DNA of 43,693 nucleotides from Prevotellaceae bacterium UBA1743 (GCA_002314945.1 DCHV01000029.1:1-43693); one strand, 5' to 3'; shown: positions 1 to 8,885, numbered from the stretch's first letter. Notes: a model not told the origin generated them from the letters alone. Numbers and translations are program-made.

Positions 1-1
1 G

Positions 2-1984
2 CTGTATATTCAGCCTGGTGGCTATATCTTAGGATGCTGCGATGCGAAGAGAGGCAGTTTCTTCTTCAAGAACCTGGGTGTGAAGGACACCACGCTGTTA
101 CCTAAGACAGTGGGCACGGGACGGCCCCGTGAACTGTTCATTGATGACCACCTACGTCAGTTCCTGCCTCGGTTGGAGAACGACAAGGAGTATGTCTATG
201 ACGTGTGTGTACTGCCCTGGTGTGTGTCGGACAACGTACCTATCGACAACGACTTGCCTGATGCCGTGAAGAGCTGGAACGAGGAGTTTGCCTATCCGCA
301 CCTGCGTATCAGTAATTCGTCGGAGATAGTGGCTGCATTCGAGAAGTATGCGGATAAGATTCCTACCGTGTCGGGTGATTATTCGGAGTACTGGACTGAC
401 GGACTGGGTACGAGTGCCCTGCATACGGGTCATCATCGCGAGGTGAAGGAACGTCTGATGCAGGCTGAGATATTGAGCTGCATGACGGGCAATGCGATTC
501 CCGGCGAAGAGGTGTCGGAGGCTTGGCGCTACGCGCTTCTTGGCACGGAACATACGTGGGCTTATATCTGGCCCAACCAACCTATCTCGGACGAGATTCT
601 GGATGTGAAATACGGCTATTTCCACAAGACGGACAGCCTGGGGCAAGACCTGATGAAGAGATCGCTTCCCACCTCTGAGACGGGACAGGTATATGCCGTG
701 TTCAATACGGAGGATACGGAGCGTGACGGTCTGGTGAAGGTGAGTGCCGATGAACGTGGCAAATGCAACGCGGTGAAGGATGCCGAGACGGGGGAAATGC
801 TATCCTCGCAACTGCTGAAGGATGGTTCGATAGCGTTCATCGCACGGAAGGTGCCTGCCTTCGGGTGCAAGAAATACAAACTGCTGACGGATGTGAAGGC
901 GAAAGCGAACAGGATGGTCCTGGCTCCCAAGATTGGCGTGGAGGGACTGGTGAACAATGGCAAGGTGAGTGTCTGCATCGACCCCTACACGGGCGATATC
1001 GTGAGCATGGTGACTGAGGGCAGGGAATTCATCAACCGCAAACTGAATGTGAATGCCAACAGTTTCCGCTACCTGCGCGGAGGACAGGCTACGGCATACG
1101 CTACGAAACCCTACAATGTGATCCTGGAATGGGAGGAGTACGGTCCTGTGATGAAGACGCTGCTTGTTACCTCGAAGGCGGATGGATGCAACTCGCTGAC
1201 TCGACGTGTCACGCTGCTGGAAGGTGATGGCGCGGTATATATTGACAATATCGTGGATAAGATTGCCACGACGGACAAGGAGGGTGTACACTTCGGATTC
1301 TCCTTCGATATGGGTGAGAACCTGCGTTTCACGGCTGATGTGCCCTGGGGTGTGATGGAACTGGAGAAGGATCAGTGGCCTCAGGCCAACCGTAACTGGA
1401 TGGCAATGCAGCGATGGGTGAATCTGTCGGACGATGAGGCTAACGTGACGCTCTGTTCGCTGAATGCGCCTATCTTCGAGGTGGGGGACATGACGGCTAA
1501 TATTCTGGGAAGCAGCGGTAACTGGATCAGCCATATCGACCGTGTACCTACGCTGTGGTCGTGGGCGATGAACAATCATTGGCATACCAACTTCCGCCTT
1601 GCTCAGGATGGTCAGATTCACTATGGCTACATCCTGCGTCCTGCCTTGGGTCCTGTAGATGTGACGGCTTCAAGCCGTTTTGCCCAGACCGGTTGCCGAC
1701 CGCTGATTGCCAATCGTGTGAATGAGGACTACGAGATGAAGGCTCCCTTCTCCATCCAAGCCGCTGCCTCGGTGACGGTGTCCTGTGTACGTCCCATTGA
1801 AGGTGGTAATGCTATGCTGGTGATGTTGCACTCGCTGTCGGAGAATCCTGAGACGGTACGCTTCACCCTGGCTGAGGGACGTAAGGCGTGTGCTGCGGAT
1901 GCTTGGGGTACACCTCTGGGAGAGAAGGGACTTTCCTACGAAGTGCCTGCACGTGGCGTGAAGATTGTAAGAATAGATAAATAA
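2..1984 (+). CDS. Glycoside hydrolase family 38-like alpha-mannosidase (5' end outside window)
   Basis: The reading frame is open from base 2, so the N-terminal part, including most of the catalytic domain, lies upstream of the window. The visible 660 or so residues match the later part of Bacteroidetes GH38-like proteins: a segment with SGDYSEYWTDGLGTSALHTG, then a helical region ending in LGTEHTW, then a long beta-rich C-terminal half of the kind found in GH38 mannosidases. Family members hydrolyse alpha-mannosides, probably in the periplasm or at the surface; the signal peptide cannot be checked here. The gene is followed after 8 bp by a sugar permease gene, so it probably opens a mannoside-use operon. 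Family assignment is from recalled sequence similarity; substrate is inferred. Confidence 0.72.
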   Translation: MYIQPGGYILGCCDAKRGSFFFKNLGVKDTTLLPKTVGTGRPRELFIDDHLRQFLPRLENDKEYVYDVCVLPWCVSDNVPIDNDLPDAVKSWNEEFAYPHLRISNSSEIVAAFEKYADKIPTVSGDYSEYWTDGLGTSALHTGHHREVKERLMQAEILSCMTGNAIPGEEVSEAWRYALLGTEHTWAYIWPNQPISDEILDVKYGYFHKTDSLGQDLMKRSLPTSETGQVYAVFNTEDTERDGLVKVSADERGKCNAVKDAETGEMLSSQLLKDGSIAFIARKVPAFGCKKYKLLTDVKAKANRMVLAPKIGVEGLVNNGKVSVCIDPYTGDIVSMVTEGREFINRKLNVNANSFRYLRGGQATAYATKPYNVILEWEEYGPVMKTLLVTSKADGCNSLTRRVTLLEGDGAVYIDNIVDKIATTDKEGVHFGFSFDMGENLRFTADVPWGVMELEKDQWPQANRNWMAMQRWVNLSDDEANVTLCSLNAPIFEVGDMTANILGSSGNWISHIDRVPTLWSWAMNNHWHTNFRLAQDGQIHYGYILRPALGPVDVTASSRFAQTGCRPLIANRVNEDYEMKAPFSIQAAASVTVSCVRPIEGGNAMLVMLHSLSENPETVRFTLAEGRKACAADAWGTPLGEKGLSYEVPARGVKIVRIDK

Positions 1985-1992
1985 GGAAGAGT

Positions 1993-3144
1993 ATGAATTT
2001 CAAGATGCGTGTGTTGCTGCCCGTCCTGTTCAGTTTCTTTGTGATGGGTTTCGTGGATATCACGGGTATCAGCGTGAGTTATGTGAAGCAGGACTTCGGA
2101 TTGTCGGACACGGTAGCCAACCTGATTCCGATGATGGTGTTCCTGTGGTTTGCCGTTCTGTCGATTCCTACAGGATGGCTGATGAATCGCAAGGGAAGGA
2201 AGAAGACGGTACTGCTGAGTGCCCTGGTGACGACGGTGGCTATGGCATTGCCCCTGGTGAACTATACGTTCCCCATGATGCTGTTAGCTTTTACTTTGCT
2301 GGGTATCGGCAATACGATTCTGCAGGTCTCGCTCAACCCGCTGATGGCGGATGTGGCTCCTGTATCGAGACTCACCTCGATGCTGTCCTTAGGACAGTTC
2401 ATCAAGGCTATCTCCTCTACCCTGGCTCCTATCCTGATAAGTCTGTCGGCAAGTATGTTGGGCAGTTGGCAATACATCTTCCCTACCTATGCCGTACTGA
2501 CGCTCCTCTCGTGGATATGGTTGGTATGCCAACCGATTGCGGAGACTCCTTGTGAAGAGAAACGCGAAGGGGTGTCCTCGTTGCTGGGCGACAAATATGT
2601 GCTGCTCTTCCTCTCTGTCATCGTACTGAGTGTGGGCTTCGAGGTGGGCCTCATCTCGGCTGTGCCCAAGTATCTGCTGGAGCGCTTTGGGATGCCCATC
2701 GAACGTGGTAGCTATGCCTGCAGCCTGTATTATGTAGCACGTACAATAGGCACGTTTGCAGGTACTATCATCCTGGCTCGGATGCAGGCAAGCAAGTTCC
2801 AGATAGTGACGGTAGCCATAGGCTTGCTCTCCTTTGCAGGCTTCCTGTGTGCCGGCAGCGAATGGATGGCGATGGCTACGCTCTTTGCCATCGGCTTGTT
2901 CTGTGCCAATATCTTCCCCGCTACCTTCGGCGTGGCACTCCAGTACAAGCCTACCCAAGCCAATGGAATCTCCTCGCTGATGATTACCGGTGTGGCAGGT
3001 GGTGCCGTGGTACCTCCTTTGATGGGACTGCTGTCGGATGCCACCAATCAATGGATAAGCCTTTTCATTCCCTTGGCCCTGCTCCTGTATATCTGGGTGG
3101 TGGCTTTCCAATTCAAGAAAACGGAAAACAAAAACAAACAATAA
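1993..3144 (+). CDS. MFS sugar transporter, FHS/fucose permease-like
   Basis: A 383-residue polytopic inner-membrane protein with about 12 hydrophobic segments. The loop GWLMNRKGRKKTVLL between segments 2 and 3 is the major facilitator signature, and GIGNTILQVSLNPLMADV in segment 4-5 resembles the N-P motif of the fucose-hexuronate-proton symporter (FHS) group. It would import a monosaccharide or small glycan by proton symport. It lies 8 bp after the GH38-like gene and 7 bp before the methyltransferase-like gene, so the three are almost certainly co-transcribed. The likely substrate is the sugar released by the upstream enzyme, which is an inference. Confidence 0.88.
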   Translation: MNFKMRVLLPVLFSFFVMGFVDITGISVSYVKQDFGLSDTVANLIPMMVFLWFAVLSIPTGWLMNRKGRKKTVLLSALVTTVAMALPLVNYTFPMMLLAFTLLGIGNTILQVSLNPLMADVAPVSRLTSMLSLGQFIKAISSTLAPILISLSASMLGSWQYIFPTYAVLTLLSWIWLVCQPIAETPCEEKREGVSSLLGDKYVLLFLSVIVLSVGFEVGLISAVPKYLLERFGMPIERGSYACSLYYVARTIGTFAGTIILARMQASKFQIVTVAIGLLSFAGFLCAGSEWMAMATLFAIGLFCANIFPATFGVALQYKPTQANGISSLMITGVAGGAVVPPLMGLLSDATNQWISLFIPLALLLYIWVVAFQFKKTENKNKQ

Positions 3145-3151
3145 GAATATA

Positions 3152-4228
3152 ATGACAAGTGAAATGACTTCATTGGAACGTTGCCAAGCTGTGATGGAAG
3201 GACGCGTTCCCGACTATCTGCCCATCGTGCCACAGAGTTTCATGTATGCGGTGGAAACGGCAGGACTGAAAATATCGGAGGTGAACCGCAATGGTCGCAA
3301 GATGGCGGAATGCCATATCCTGTCGCAGGAGAAATACGGATACGACGGTTGTATCATCGATTTCGACGATGCTTCGATAGCCGAGGCAATAGGTGCCAAG
3401 GTAATCTATCGCGAGGACGAGCCCGCCATAGTGGATGAGAACGAACCTCTGCTGAAGGATCTGAGGCAGATCTACGACATGACGGTGCCTGATATCCTGT
3501 CCTCGGGCCGCCTCAACGAGTGGCTGGAGGCTACCAGAGTGCTCAAGGAGCGTATCGGTGACCACGTCTTCATCATGGGACGTGCCGATCAAGGGCCTTT
3601 CAGTATCGCGTGTCTGCTCAGGGGTACCACACAATTCATGATGGACCTGCTCACCGAGGACAAGAAACTGATCGATGACGTGCTGGAGTATTGCCGCCAG
3701 GTGAGCTTGGCCTTTGCCTGTGCTCAGAAGGATGCAGGAGCCCATGCTACTTCGATAGGTGATGCGTTGGCAGGCCCCAACCTGATTTCTCCCGACATGT
3801 ACCGCGAATTTGCCCTGGAACCCGAACGACGCCTTACACACGACGTGCAGGAGTATGGCATCCCCTTCTCGGTACACATCTGCGGCGACAGTACCGGCAT
3901 CATCGGAGACATGGGCAGCACGGGAGCACGTATCCTGGAAGTGGATTGGAAAATGGATATGGCCAAGGCAAGGGCTGCCGTGCCACGCGAGACGGTGTTG
4001 ATGGGTAATGTGAACCCCAGTTATCCCCTGGTATTCGGCACGAAGCAGGAGATAGAGGATGCGGTACGCGAAGTGGTGGAGAAAACCCGCGGTGAGGGAC
4101 TCTTTATCAGTTCGGGATGCGCTATGGGACGCAACACACCCGAGGAGAATATGAAATGCTTCGTGGCAGCAGGCCGACGCTATGGCAGCCGCGAAGAAGT
4201 GATGAGACTAAGAGAGAAAAACGCATGA
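3152..4228 (+). CDS. Uroporphyrinogen decarboxylase-superfamily methyltransferase-like protein (MtaA/CmuA type)
   Basis: A 358-residue TIM-barrel protein of the UroD superfamily. It is not a typical HemE: it carries HIC at residues 242-244 and a later Cys at 323 in SSGCAMGRNTP, the His-X-Cys...Cys zinc-ligand pattern of methylcobamide:thiol methyltransferases (MtaA, MtbA, CmuA). Those enzymes move a methyl group between a corrinoid protein and a thiol. No corrinoid-binding protein or partner methyltransferase is visible nearby. It lies between a sugar permease and a cupin gene, which suggests a role in handling a methylated or otherwise modified sugar rather than haem synthesis. The stop codon overlaps the next start (ATGA). 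Confidence 0.8.
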   Translation: MTSEMTSLERCQAVMEGRVPDYLPIVPQSFMYAVETAGLKISEVNRNGRKMAECHILSQEKYGYDGCIIDFDDASIAEAIGAKVIYREDEPAIVDENEPLLKDLRQIYDMTVPDILSSGRLNEWLEATRVLKERIGDHVFIMGRADQGPFSIACLLRGTTQFMMDLLTEDKKLIDDVLEYCRQVSLAFACAQKDAGAHATSIGDALAGPNLISPDMYREFALEPERRLTHDVQEYGIPFSVHICGDSTGIIGDMGSTGARILEVDWKMDMAKARAAVPRETVLMGNVNPSYPLVFGTKQEIEDAVREVVEKTRGEGLFISSGCAMGRNTPEENMKCFVAAGRRYGSREEVMRLREKNA

Positions 4229-4644
4229 AGACAAGACTGAGAATATCGGAATGTACGGCAGAGGGATACTCCCCCCTGTCGATACACCCAGGATGGCAGG
4301 TGGCCTATCTGACCACCGTGCCTGAGCATCAACTGGATGACCTGATAAACATGGAAGTACACACACAGACGGACGAACTCTTCATCCTGCTGAAGGGAGA
4401 AGCTGTGCTGCTCACGGTAGATTACGACACGCAGGAGAAGGAATTCGAGGCAGTGGCTATGAAACCATTCGTGATGTACGACGTGCCTCAGGGTGTATGG
4501 CATAATATCGCCATGGCTCCCGATACGCTGCTGCTGATTGTAGAGAAAGATTACACCCATCTGCATGACGTGCAATACACGCCCTTCGACGAGGAGGACA
4601 AGCAGATGGTGTGCAAGATGATACAGGAAGCCTTACAACAATAA
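4225..4644 (+). CDS. Cupin-fold protein
   Basis: A 139-residue single-domain protein. I chose the ATG at 4225 because it overlaps the preceding stop as ATGA and excludes sequence that belongs to the upstream gene's frame. HTQTDELFILLKGEAVLLT is the first cupin strand set, and FVMYDVPQGVWHNIAM supplies the second motif with a PxGxWH-like turn. Likely metal ligands are the His and Glu of the first motif and the His of the second. Small cupins of this kind are often sugar-binding, isomerase or dioxygenase proteins; nothing in the sequence decides between these. It is the last gene of the GH38/permease/methyltransferase run. Confidence 0.78.
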   Translation: MKTRLRISECTAEGYSPLSIHPGWQVAYLTTVPEHQLDDLINMEVHTQTDELFILLKGEAVLLTVDYDTQEKEFEAVAMKPFVMYDVPQGVWHNIAMAPDTLLLIVEKDYTHLHDVQYTPFDEEDKQMVCKMIQEALQQ

Positions 4645-4652
4645 AGGCGTGT

Positions 4653-4675
4653 TCTGATAAATTTTGTTTATCAGA
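4653..4675. terminator. Perfect inverted repeat between convergent genes
   Basis: TCTGATAAA (4653-4661) and TTTATCAGA (4667-4675) form a perfect 9-bp stem with a 5-nt loop, in the 40-bp gap between the convergent cupin and LacI genes. There is no following T-run on either strand, so it may be a weak bidirectional terminator or an RNA end-protecting hairpin. Confidence 0.4.
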
Positions 4676-4684
4676 CTATCAGAT

Positions 4685-5683
4685 TCAGAAATTGTGGGTA
4701 GCCTCGAGAATCAAGTGTTCTTGAGGTTGCTCTTTTTTTGCTATTCGGCATTCGATGCACTCGCTCACGATGCGTACTGCCTCCTCTGCCATCTTTTCGA
4801 TAGGCATCCGTGCCACGTGAATGGAAGGGGTGACGGAGCGGTAATAGGCTTCCTCGTGTATGCAACCAAAGTGGTAGGCATCGAAGGATATTTTGTGCTG
4901 AAAGAAATAGCGGTAAACCTCGTTTGCCAAGGTATGTGTGGCAAAGAAGAGTCCATCTACAGCAGGTTGCTGCGATAAAAGGTTTTCGAGCATCGGAATC
5001 AGATTGGACGCATATTCCTCGAATGGTACATCAAGGACATACTGAGATTCAATCCCTGCTTCCTGGAGCGCTTTCTCGTATCCGATTCTTCTCTCCTGCA
5101 TCTCGTGCAGATAGGAATTGGTAGTGAACAATGCGATGCGCTTAGCCCCTTTCCCTATCATGTCCTTCACCACACGATAACTCGCCTGACGATTGTCGAG
5201 GACGATAGAACTGAAGGGGAGTTGGGGAATGAGGCGATCGATAGTGACTACAGGATATCCGTCAGAGGCAAGTGAGTCGAACAGGATGGTACATTTCTGG
5301 GTAGAGGCGATGATGATTCCATCAACCAGTTTGTTGCGGAACGTATCCAACAGATTGTTTTCTCTTGCATAATTGCCTTCCGAACTGCCGATCATCAGTG
5401 TGTATCCATTCTTCTCAGCCTCCATCTCGGTGAGACGTGCCAGTGAAGCATAGAAGGTATCAGAGAGATCGGGGATAATCAGTCCGAGCATCCCTGTGCG
5501 TTGTGTATTCAGACTCCGCGCCAAGAAATTGGGTTGATAGTTATATTTATGTGCACATTTGAGGACACGTTCTGTGGTCCTCTTACTCAGGCCCTTTTTC
5601 TCGGCTTGTCCAGACAAGACCCACGAAATGGTGGTTTTCGACAAGTGGAGTTCGTCTGCAATGTCTTTCAGAGATTTTGCCAT
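4685..5683 (-). CDS. LacI-family transcriptional regulator
   Basis: A 332-residue repressor. The N-terminus (SLKDIADELHLSKTTISWVL) is a classic LacI helix-turn-helix, followed by the hinge helix region around NYQPNFLARSL and then a periplasmic-binding-protein-like effector domain starting at TGMLGLIIPDLSDTFYA. It should bind a sugar or sugar phosphate and control nearby carbohydrate genes; the convergent GH38/permease operon is the obvious candidate, but its promoter lies outside the window. It begins 14 bp after the U32 gene on the same strand, so it may be read as the last gene of the (p)ppGpp synthetase cluster. Confidence 0.93.
   Translation of the reverse strand: MAKSLKDIADELHLSKTTISWVLSGQAEKKGLSKRTTERVLKCAHKYNYQPNFLARSLNTQRTGMLGLIIPDLSDTFYASLARLTEMEAEKNGYTLMIGSSEGNYARENNLLDTFRNKLVDGIIIASTQKCTILFDSLASDGYPVVTIDRLIPQLPFSSIVLDNRQASYRVVKDMIGKGAKRIALFTTNSYLHEMQERRIGYEKALQEAGIESQYVLDVPFEEYASNLIPMLENLLSQQPAVDGLFFATHTLANEVYRYFFQHKISFDAYHFGCIHEEAYYRSVTPSIHVARMPIEKMAEEAVRIVSECIECRIAKKEQPQEHLILEATHNF
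4702..4739 (+). terminator. Probable intrinsic terminator inside the 3' end of the convergent lacI-type gene
   Basis: CCTCGAGAA (4702-4710) pairs with TTCTTGAGG (4718-4726) with one G-U pair and a 7-nt loop. A run of seven T follows at 4733-4739, 6 nt after the stem. On the plus strand it would end transcription of the cupin operon within the antisense of the LacI gene's last codons. Confidence 0.42.
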
Positions 5684-5697
5684 CTTTATTCGGTGTG

Positions 5698-6966
5698 TTA
5701 TTCATTTGAGGTGACAAGTTTGTACAACTTATCACTATTGCGTATTTTCCTGTCGAGAGGGATGCTGACATGCTGTCCCTGCAAAGCGGTAGTCACGGAT
5801 TTCAGTTCGTAGCGTATCTCCTCCACCTGTGTCTCCAAAGCACCTGTCGTAGGTCCCGTGATGAGAATGCGGTCGCCTACGCTGAGAGGAGCAGCCTCTA
5901 TCTTGAACTCCGCCACCTGCAGTTTGGAGAAATACTTCACGCCACGTCCCACATAGACCTTGCGTTGTGTGGCAAGCGAACCGGGTTGGTCGTTCCATTC
6001 CCCCAATGTCTGCCCTAAGTAATATCCGTCCCAGAATCCGCGGTTGAAGACCTCTCCCAACTCTTTCTCCCATCGTACCTGCCTCTCTTCGTCGTGGAAA
6101 GTACCATCCAAGACACTCTGAATAGCTTCCTGATAGCATTGCACCACATGAGAGACATATTCAGGTCCACGTGCACGTCCCTCTATCTTGAACACCCTCA
6201 CGCCAGCCTTCATCATACGATCGATGAATCGGATCGTCTTCAGGTCGCGGGGTGACATGATGTACTTGTTATCGATGTCCAGTTCCGTACCAGTCTCCCT
6301 GTCCCTCACAGTATATCCGCGACGGCATATCTGCATACACTCACCACGGTTGGCGCTCCTCCCTGTATTGTCCAGACTCAGATAGCATTTCCCGCTCACA
6401 GCCATGCACAGGGCACCATGGCAGAACATCTCGATGCGCACAGGTTTTCCACTTGGTCCGCAGATGTGCTGCTCCTCTATCTGCTGATGGATATGAGCCA
6501 CCTGATCCAGATTCAGTTCGCGAGCCAGCACCACTACGTCGGCATAACGTGCATAGAAGCGCAGCGCCTCCACATTGCTGATGTTGAGTTGTGTACTCAG
6601 GTGCACCTCCTGCCCTATTTGCCTGCAATACTCCATCACGGCGATGTCGCTGGCTATTACAGCGCTGATATGTGCTTCGTGGGCAGCCTCCAGAATGCGT
6701 CGCATCAGAGGGATATCCTGGTCATAGATGATTGTGTTGACAGTCAGGTAACTCTTCACGCCGCAGAGTCGGCATTCCTCGGCGATGCGATGCAAGTCAT
6801 CGATAGTGAATGTGCTTGCCGAGTGAGCACGCATATTCAGGTTCTCGATACCGAAATAGATACTGTCGGCACCCGCACGCAAGGCAGCGGCAAGACTTTC
6901 GGGAGAGCCCACAGGGGCCATCAGTTCGTAGTCGCCGCGTTTTGTTTCTTCGAAAGGTTCAATCAC
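5698..6966 (-). CDS. U32-family protein (TrhP/YegQ-like tRNA hydroxylation factor)
   Basis: A 422-residue protein starting with GTG; the frame begins about 15 residues before ELMAPVGSPESL, the usual family start. Four Cys in the stretch HGALCMAVSGKC ... GECMQIC are the iron-sulfur ligands of the U32 group, whose studied members hydroxylate tRNA uridine (TrhP), rRNA (RlhA) or ubiquinone precursors (UbiU/V) using prephenate or related cofactors. Length fits the single-domain TrhP type better than the longer RlhA type. Older annotation calls such proteins collagenase-like peptidases; the Cys pattern argues for RNA modification. It lies 19 bp after the STAS gene on the same strand. Confidence 0.85.
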   Translation of the reverse strand: MIEPFEETKRGDYELMAPVGSPESLAAALRAGADSIYFGIENLNMRAHSASTFTIDDLHRIAEECRLCGVKSYLTVNTIIYDQDIPLMRRILEAAHEAHISAVIASDIAVMEYCRQIGQEVHLSTQLNISNVEALRFYARYADVVVLARELNLDQVAHIHQQIEEQHICGPSGKPVRIEMFCHGALCMAVSGKCYLSLDNTGRSANRGECMQICRRGYTVRDRETGTELDIDNKYIMSPRDLKTIRFIDRMMKAGVRVFKIEGRARGPEYVSHVVQCYQEAIQSVLDGTFHDEERQVRWEKELGEVFNRGFWDGYYLGQTLGEWNDQPGSLATQRKVYVGRGVKYFSKLQVAEFKIEAAPLSVGDRILITGPTTGALETQVEEIRYELKSVTTALQGQHVSIPLDRKIRNSDKLYKLVTSNE

Positions 6967-6985
6967 TTTCGTCGTGTGTTCTGGA

Positions 6986-7288
6986 TTAGCGGATGGTGAT
7001 GATATTGGAGAAGCCCGTTATGTCGAACACTTCGCGTACCTGGGGACGCATATTTGTCAGTACCAGTTTGCCACCGCGAGCCATCACGCTTTTCTGAAGC
7101 ATCAAGAAGGTGCGCAGACCTTGGCTGCTCGTGTATTCGAGTTCCGCACAATCCATCTCTATATCAGGATTCTCTCCCTTCATCAGTGGATCCAGCTTTT
7201 CCTGAAATTGTGCTGCATTGGTTGTGTCAATGCGTCCTTCCACCTTCACTTTTGTAGGCTTAGAGCCTGAAATGATTGTAACTTCCAT
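6986..7288 (-). CDS. STAS-domain anti-sigma factor antagonist (SpoIIAA/RsbV-like)
   Basis: A 100-residue single STAS domain. VKVEGRIDTTNAAQFQEKL is the first strand-helix unit, and the loop YTSSQGLRT at residues 52-60 carries the Ser (54 or 55) expected to be phosphorylated by a partner kinase. In partner-switching systems the unphosphorylated form binds the anti-sigma kinase and frees its target. The gene directly follows the RsbW-like kinase gene (24 bp apart), supporting a kinase-substrate pair. No PP2C phosphatase or sigma factor is visible in the window. Confidence 0.9.
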   Translation of the reverse strand: MEVTIISGSKPTKVKVEGRIDTTNAAQFQEKLDPLMKGENPDIEMDCAELEYTSSQGLRTFLMLQKSVMARGGKLVLTNMRPQVREVFDITGFSNIITIR

Positions 7289-7312
7289 AATATTCTGTAT
7301 TTTATTTGTGTA

Positions 7313-7747
7313 TTATTCGGTAATGTTTTTTTCCATCACAAGGACATTGCACTCCCCCTCGCGATGATATTGTAGATTATCCATCAGTTGTTTGCACAGG
7401 AAGATACCCAGTCCGCCTATCTCACGCTCCTCTGCCGACAGAGTGATGTCTGGATCCTCCTTCGTCAATGGATCGAAAGGCAGACCTCCGTCCTTCAGCG
7501 TGATGCGCAGGACTTGGGGCGAATCTGTGGTGAGAGCCACCTCCACCTCCAGGAAACCATCTGTTCCCTCAGCGTAGGCATACCGTACCACATTCTCCAC
7601 CACTTCCTCCACGCTAAGTCGTACCTTGAACTCCAACTGAGGATCTTCTGGAACCTGAGGTGCTGCCATGATAAATTCGATAATCTCGGCTCCTCGGCCG
7701 TTGATTGGCTCAAACCGCTTGACTGTATGTGCAAGGGATGTATTCAT
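7313..7747 (-). CDS. RsbW/SpoIIAB-like anti-sigma regulatory ATPase
   Basis: A 144-residue GHKL-fold ATPase. The N-box is RLSVEEVVENVVRYAY (E and N for Mg-ATP), the G1 box is LKDGGLPFDPL with the DxGxPFDP form typical of HATPase_c_2, and the G2 box is IGGLGIFL. This family phosphorylates STAS antagonists and sequesters a sigma factor or another target. It lies between the (p)ppGpp synthetase (15 bp upstream) and the STAS gene. Many such Bacteroidetes proteins control something other than a sigma factor, so the output is open. Confidence 0.88.
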   Translation of the reverse strand: MNTSLAHTVKRFEPINGRGAEIIEFIMAAPQVPEDPQLEFKVRLSVEEVVENVVRYAYAEGTDGFLEVEVALTTDSPQVLRITLKDGGLPFDPLTKEDPDITLSAEEREIGGLGIFLCKQLMDNLQYHREGECNVLVMEKNITE

Positions 7748-7762
7748 AGCTCGTTAACCTTA

Positions 7763-8863
7763 TTATTTTATGATGTTGATACGCTTTGCCTGTTCGATGG
7801 TACGCTGGGCACGTGCCATGCAAGACTCCTCTGTACCTCCGAAACACATATAGAAGTGATACAGATCCGCCTTCCTTGTCTCTTTATTCAGGATAGCCGC
7901 AATGCACAAATTCTTCAGCGCAATTGAGGACGCAATGATGTCAATATCCGTGCTTCCCAGTTGGAAGAGCGCAAGTCGATACGCATCATTGCTATAGTTC
8001 TCCTTCATCAGCTGGATATCCTCCAGAGTAGTGAAACCCAATACCTCCAGCATGATTTCCAGGAACGGATTCTGCAGAGAGTCCTGATATATCTCCGCCT
8101 GGTTGATGGAAGCGATGCGATGGATGAGTTTTTCGAAAGGATCCATTTTCAGGTAGCTCTCGTAGGAATCCCTATTGAGAGGAACTTCACTGAAATTCCC
8201 ATTCGTCACCAGATTCTGTATTTTCCTGCGATAGTTGTTTACGTTTATACGCATCTGGCTGAACTGTTCGTCTGCCAGTTCCAGCAGTCCCGACAATCGG
8301 GACAAACCGCGCAAGTATTCCGTAGGCACAGCTACGCTCCCTGCCTTGTAGCCAATGTCATGTTCCAGGGTAGCCCATACATGTTGCAAGGCCGTACGAA
8401 TCTGAATTTCGAAACGCACCTCATTCATTTCCGGGTATTCGGGATCCTGATAGAGGGAAGCAGGAATACGGCAGATAGTATGGAGTGACATATAGCCAAA
8501 GGTGTTGAAACTTTGTGCCTTTCGCTTATCCACCGATTCATTCCAGTCGATATCGAAGGTCTGTTCTATCAAAGCCGATATTTTGTCGATCTCGTCCGTG
8601 TAGAAAGTCACGACCCGCGTACCGAGGATATCCGTGATATCCGAGAGAGACTGATACTTATATCCCTTCCGAATGAGTTTGCCGATAAGGCTATCCCTCG
8701 TTTTCACTCTCCCGTCGCAGGTAATGACAGTAATTCCATTCTTTTCGACACATTCCTGCAGAAGACGTAGAACTACCTCCCTGAATTTCAGGAAGAAATC
8801 ATGCTTCTCGTCATATTCGTCGAGAATCATCTGATTATGCAAATCAAGGACAGTATCACTCAT
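7763..8863 (-). CDS. RelA/SpoT-domain (p)ppGpp synthetase
   Basis: A 366-residue protein with one RelA/SpoT nucleotidyltransferase domain at about residues 40-175. Visible signatures are GRVKTRDSLIGKL (51-63), DITDILGTRVVTF (75-87), FGYMSLH (122-128) and FEIQIRTALQHVWATLEHDIG (split at 151-171), covering the ATP- and GTP-site residues of active synthetases. There is no HD hydrolase domain before it and no TGS or ACT domain after it; the last 190 residues are a helical extension I do not recognise. It should make the alarmone (p)ppGpp. It is first in a five-gene cluster and has a good promoter just upstream. Confidence 0.88.
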   Translation of the reverse strand: MSDTVLDLHNQMILDEYDEKHDFFLKFREVVLRLLQECVEKNGITVITCDGRVKTRDSLIGKLIRKGYKYQSLSDITDILGTRVVTFYTDEIDKISALIEQTFDIDWNESVDKRKAQSFNTFGYMSLHTICRIPASLYQDPEYPEMNEVRFEIQIRTALQHVWATLEHDIGYKAGSVAVPTEYLRGLSRLSGLLELADEQFSQMRINVNNYRRKIQNLVTNGNFSEVPLNRDSYESYLKMDPFEKLIHRIASINQAEIYQDSLQNPFLEIMLEVLGFTTLEDIQLMKENYSNDAYRLALFQLGSTDIDIIASSIALKNLCIAAILNKETRKADLYHFYMCFGGTEESCMARAQRTIEQAKRINIIK

Positions 8864-8885
8864 TTTCTGCCAAAATCTCCAAATT

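Noticed and set aside
3152..4228. hemE (true uroporphyrinogen decarboxylase)
   Set aside because: The His-X-Cys...Cys zinc pattern and the carbohydrate context fit the methyltransferase branch.
5698..6966. Secreted collagenase-like peptidase
   Set aside because: No signal peptide, and the four-Cys iron-sulfur pattern matches RNA- or quinone-hydroxylating U32 proteins.
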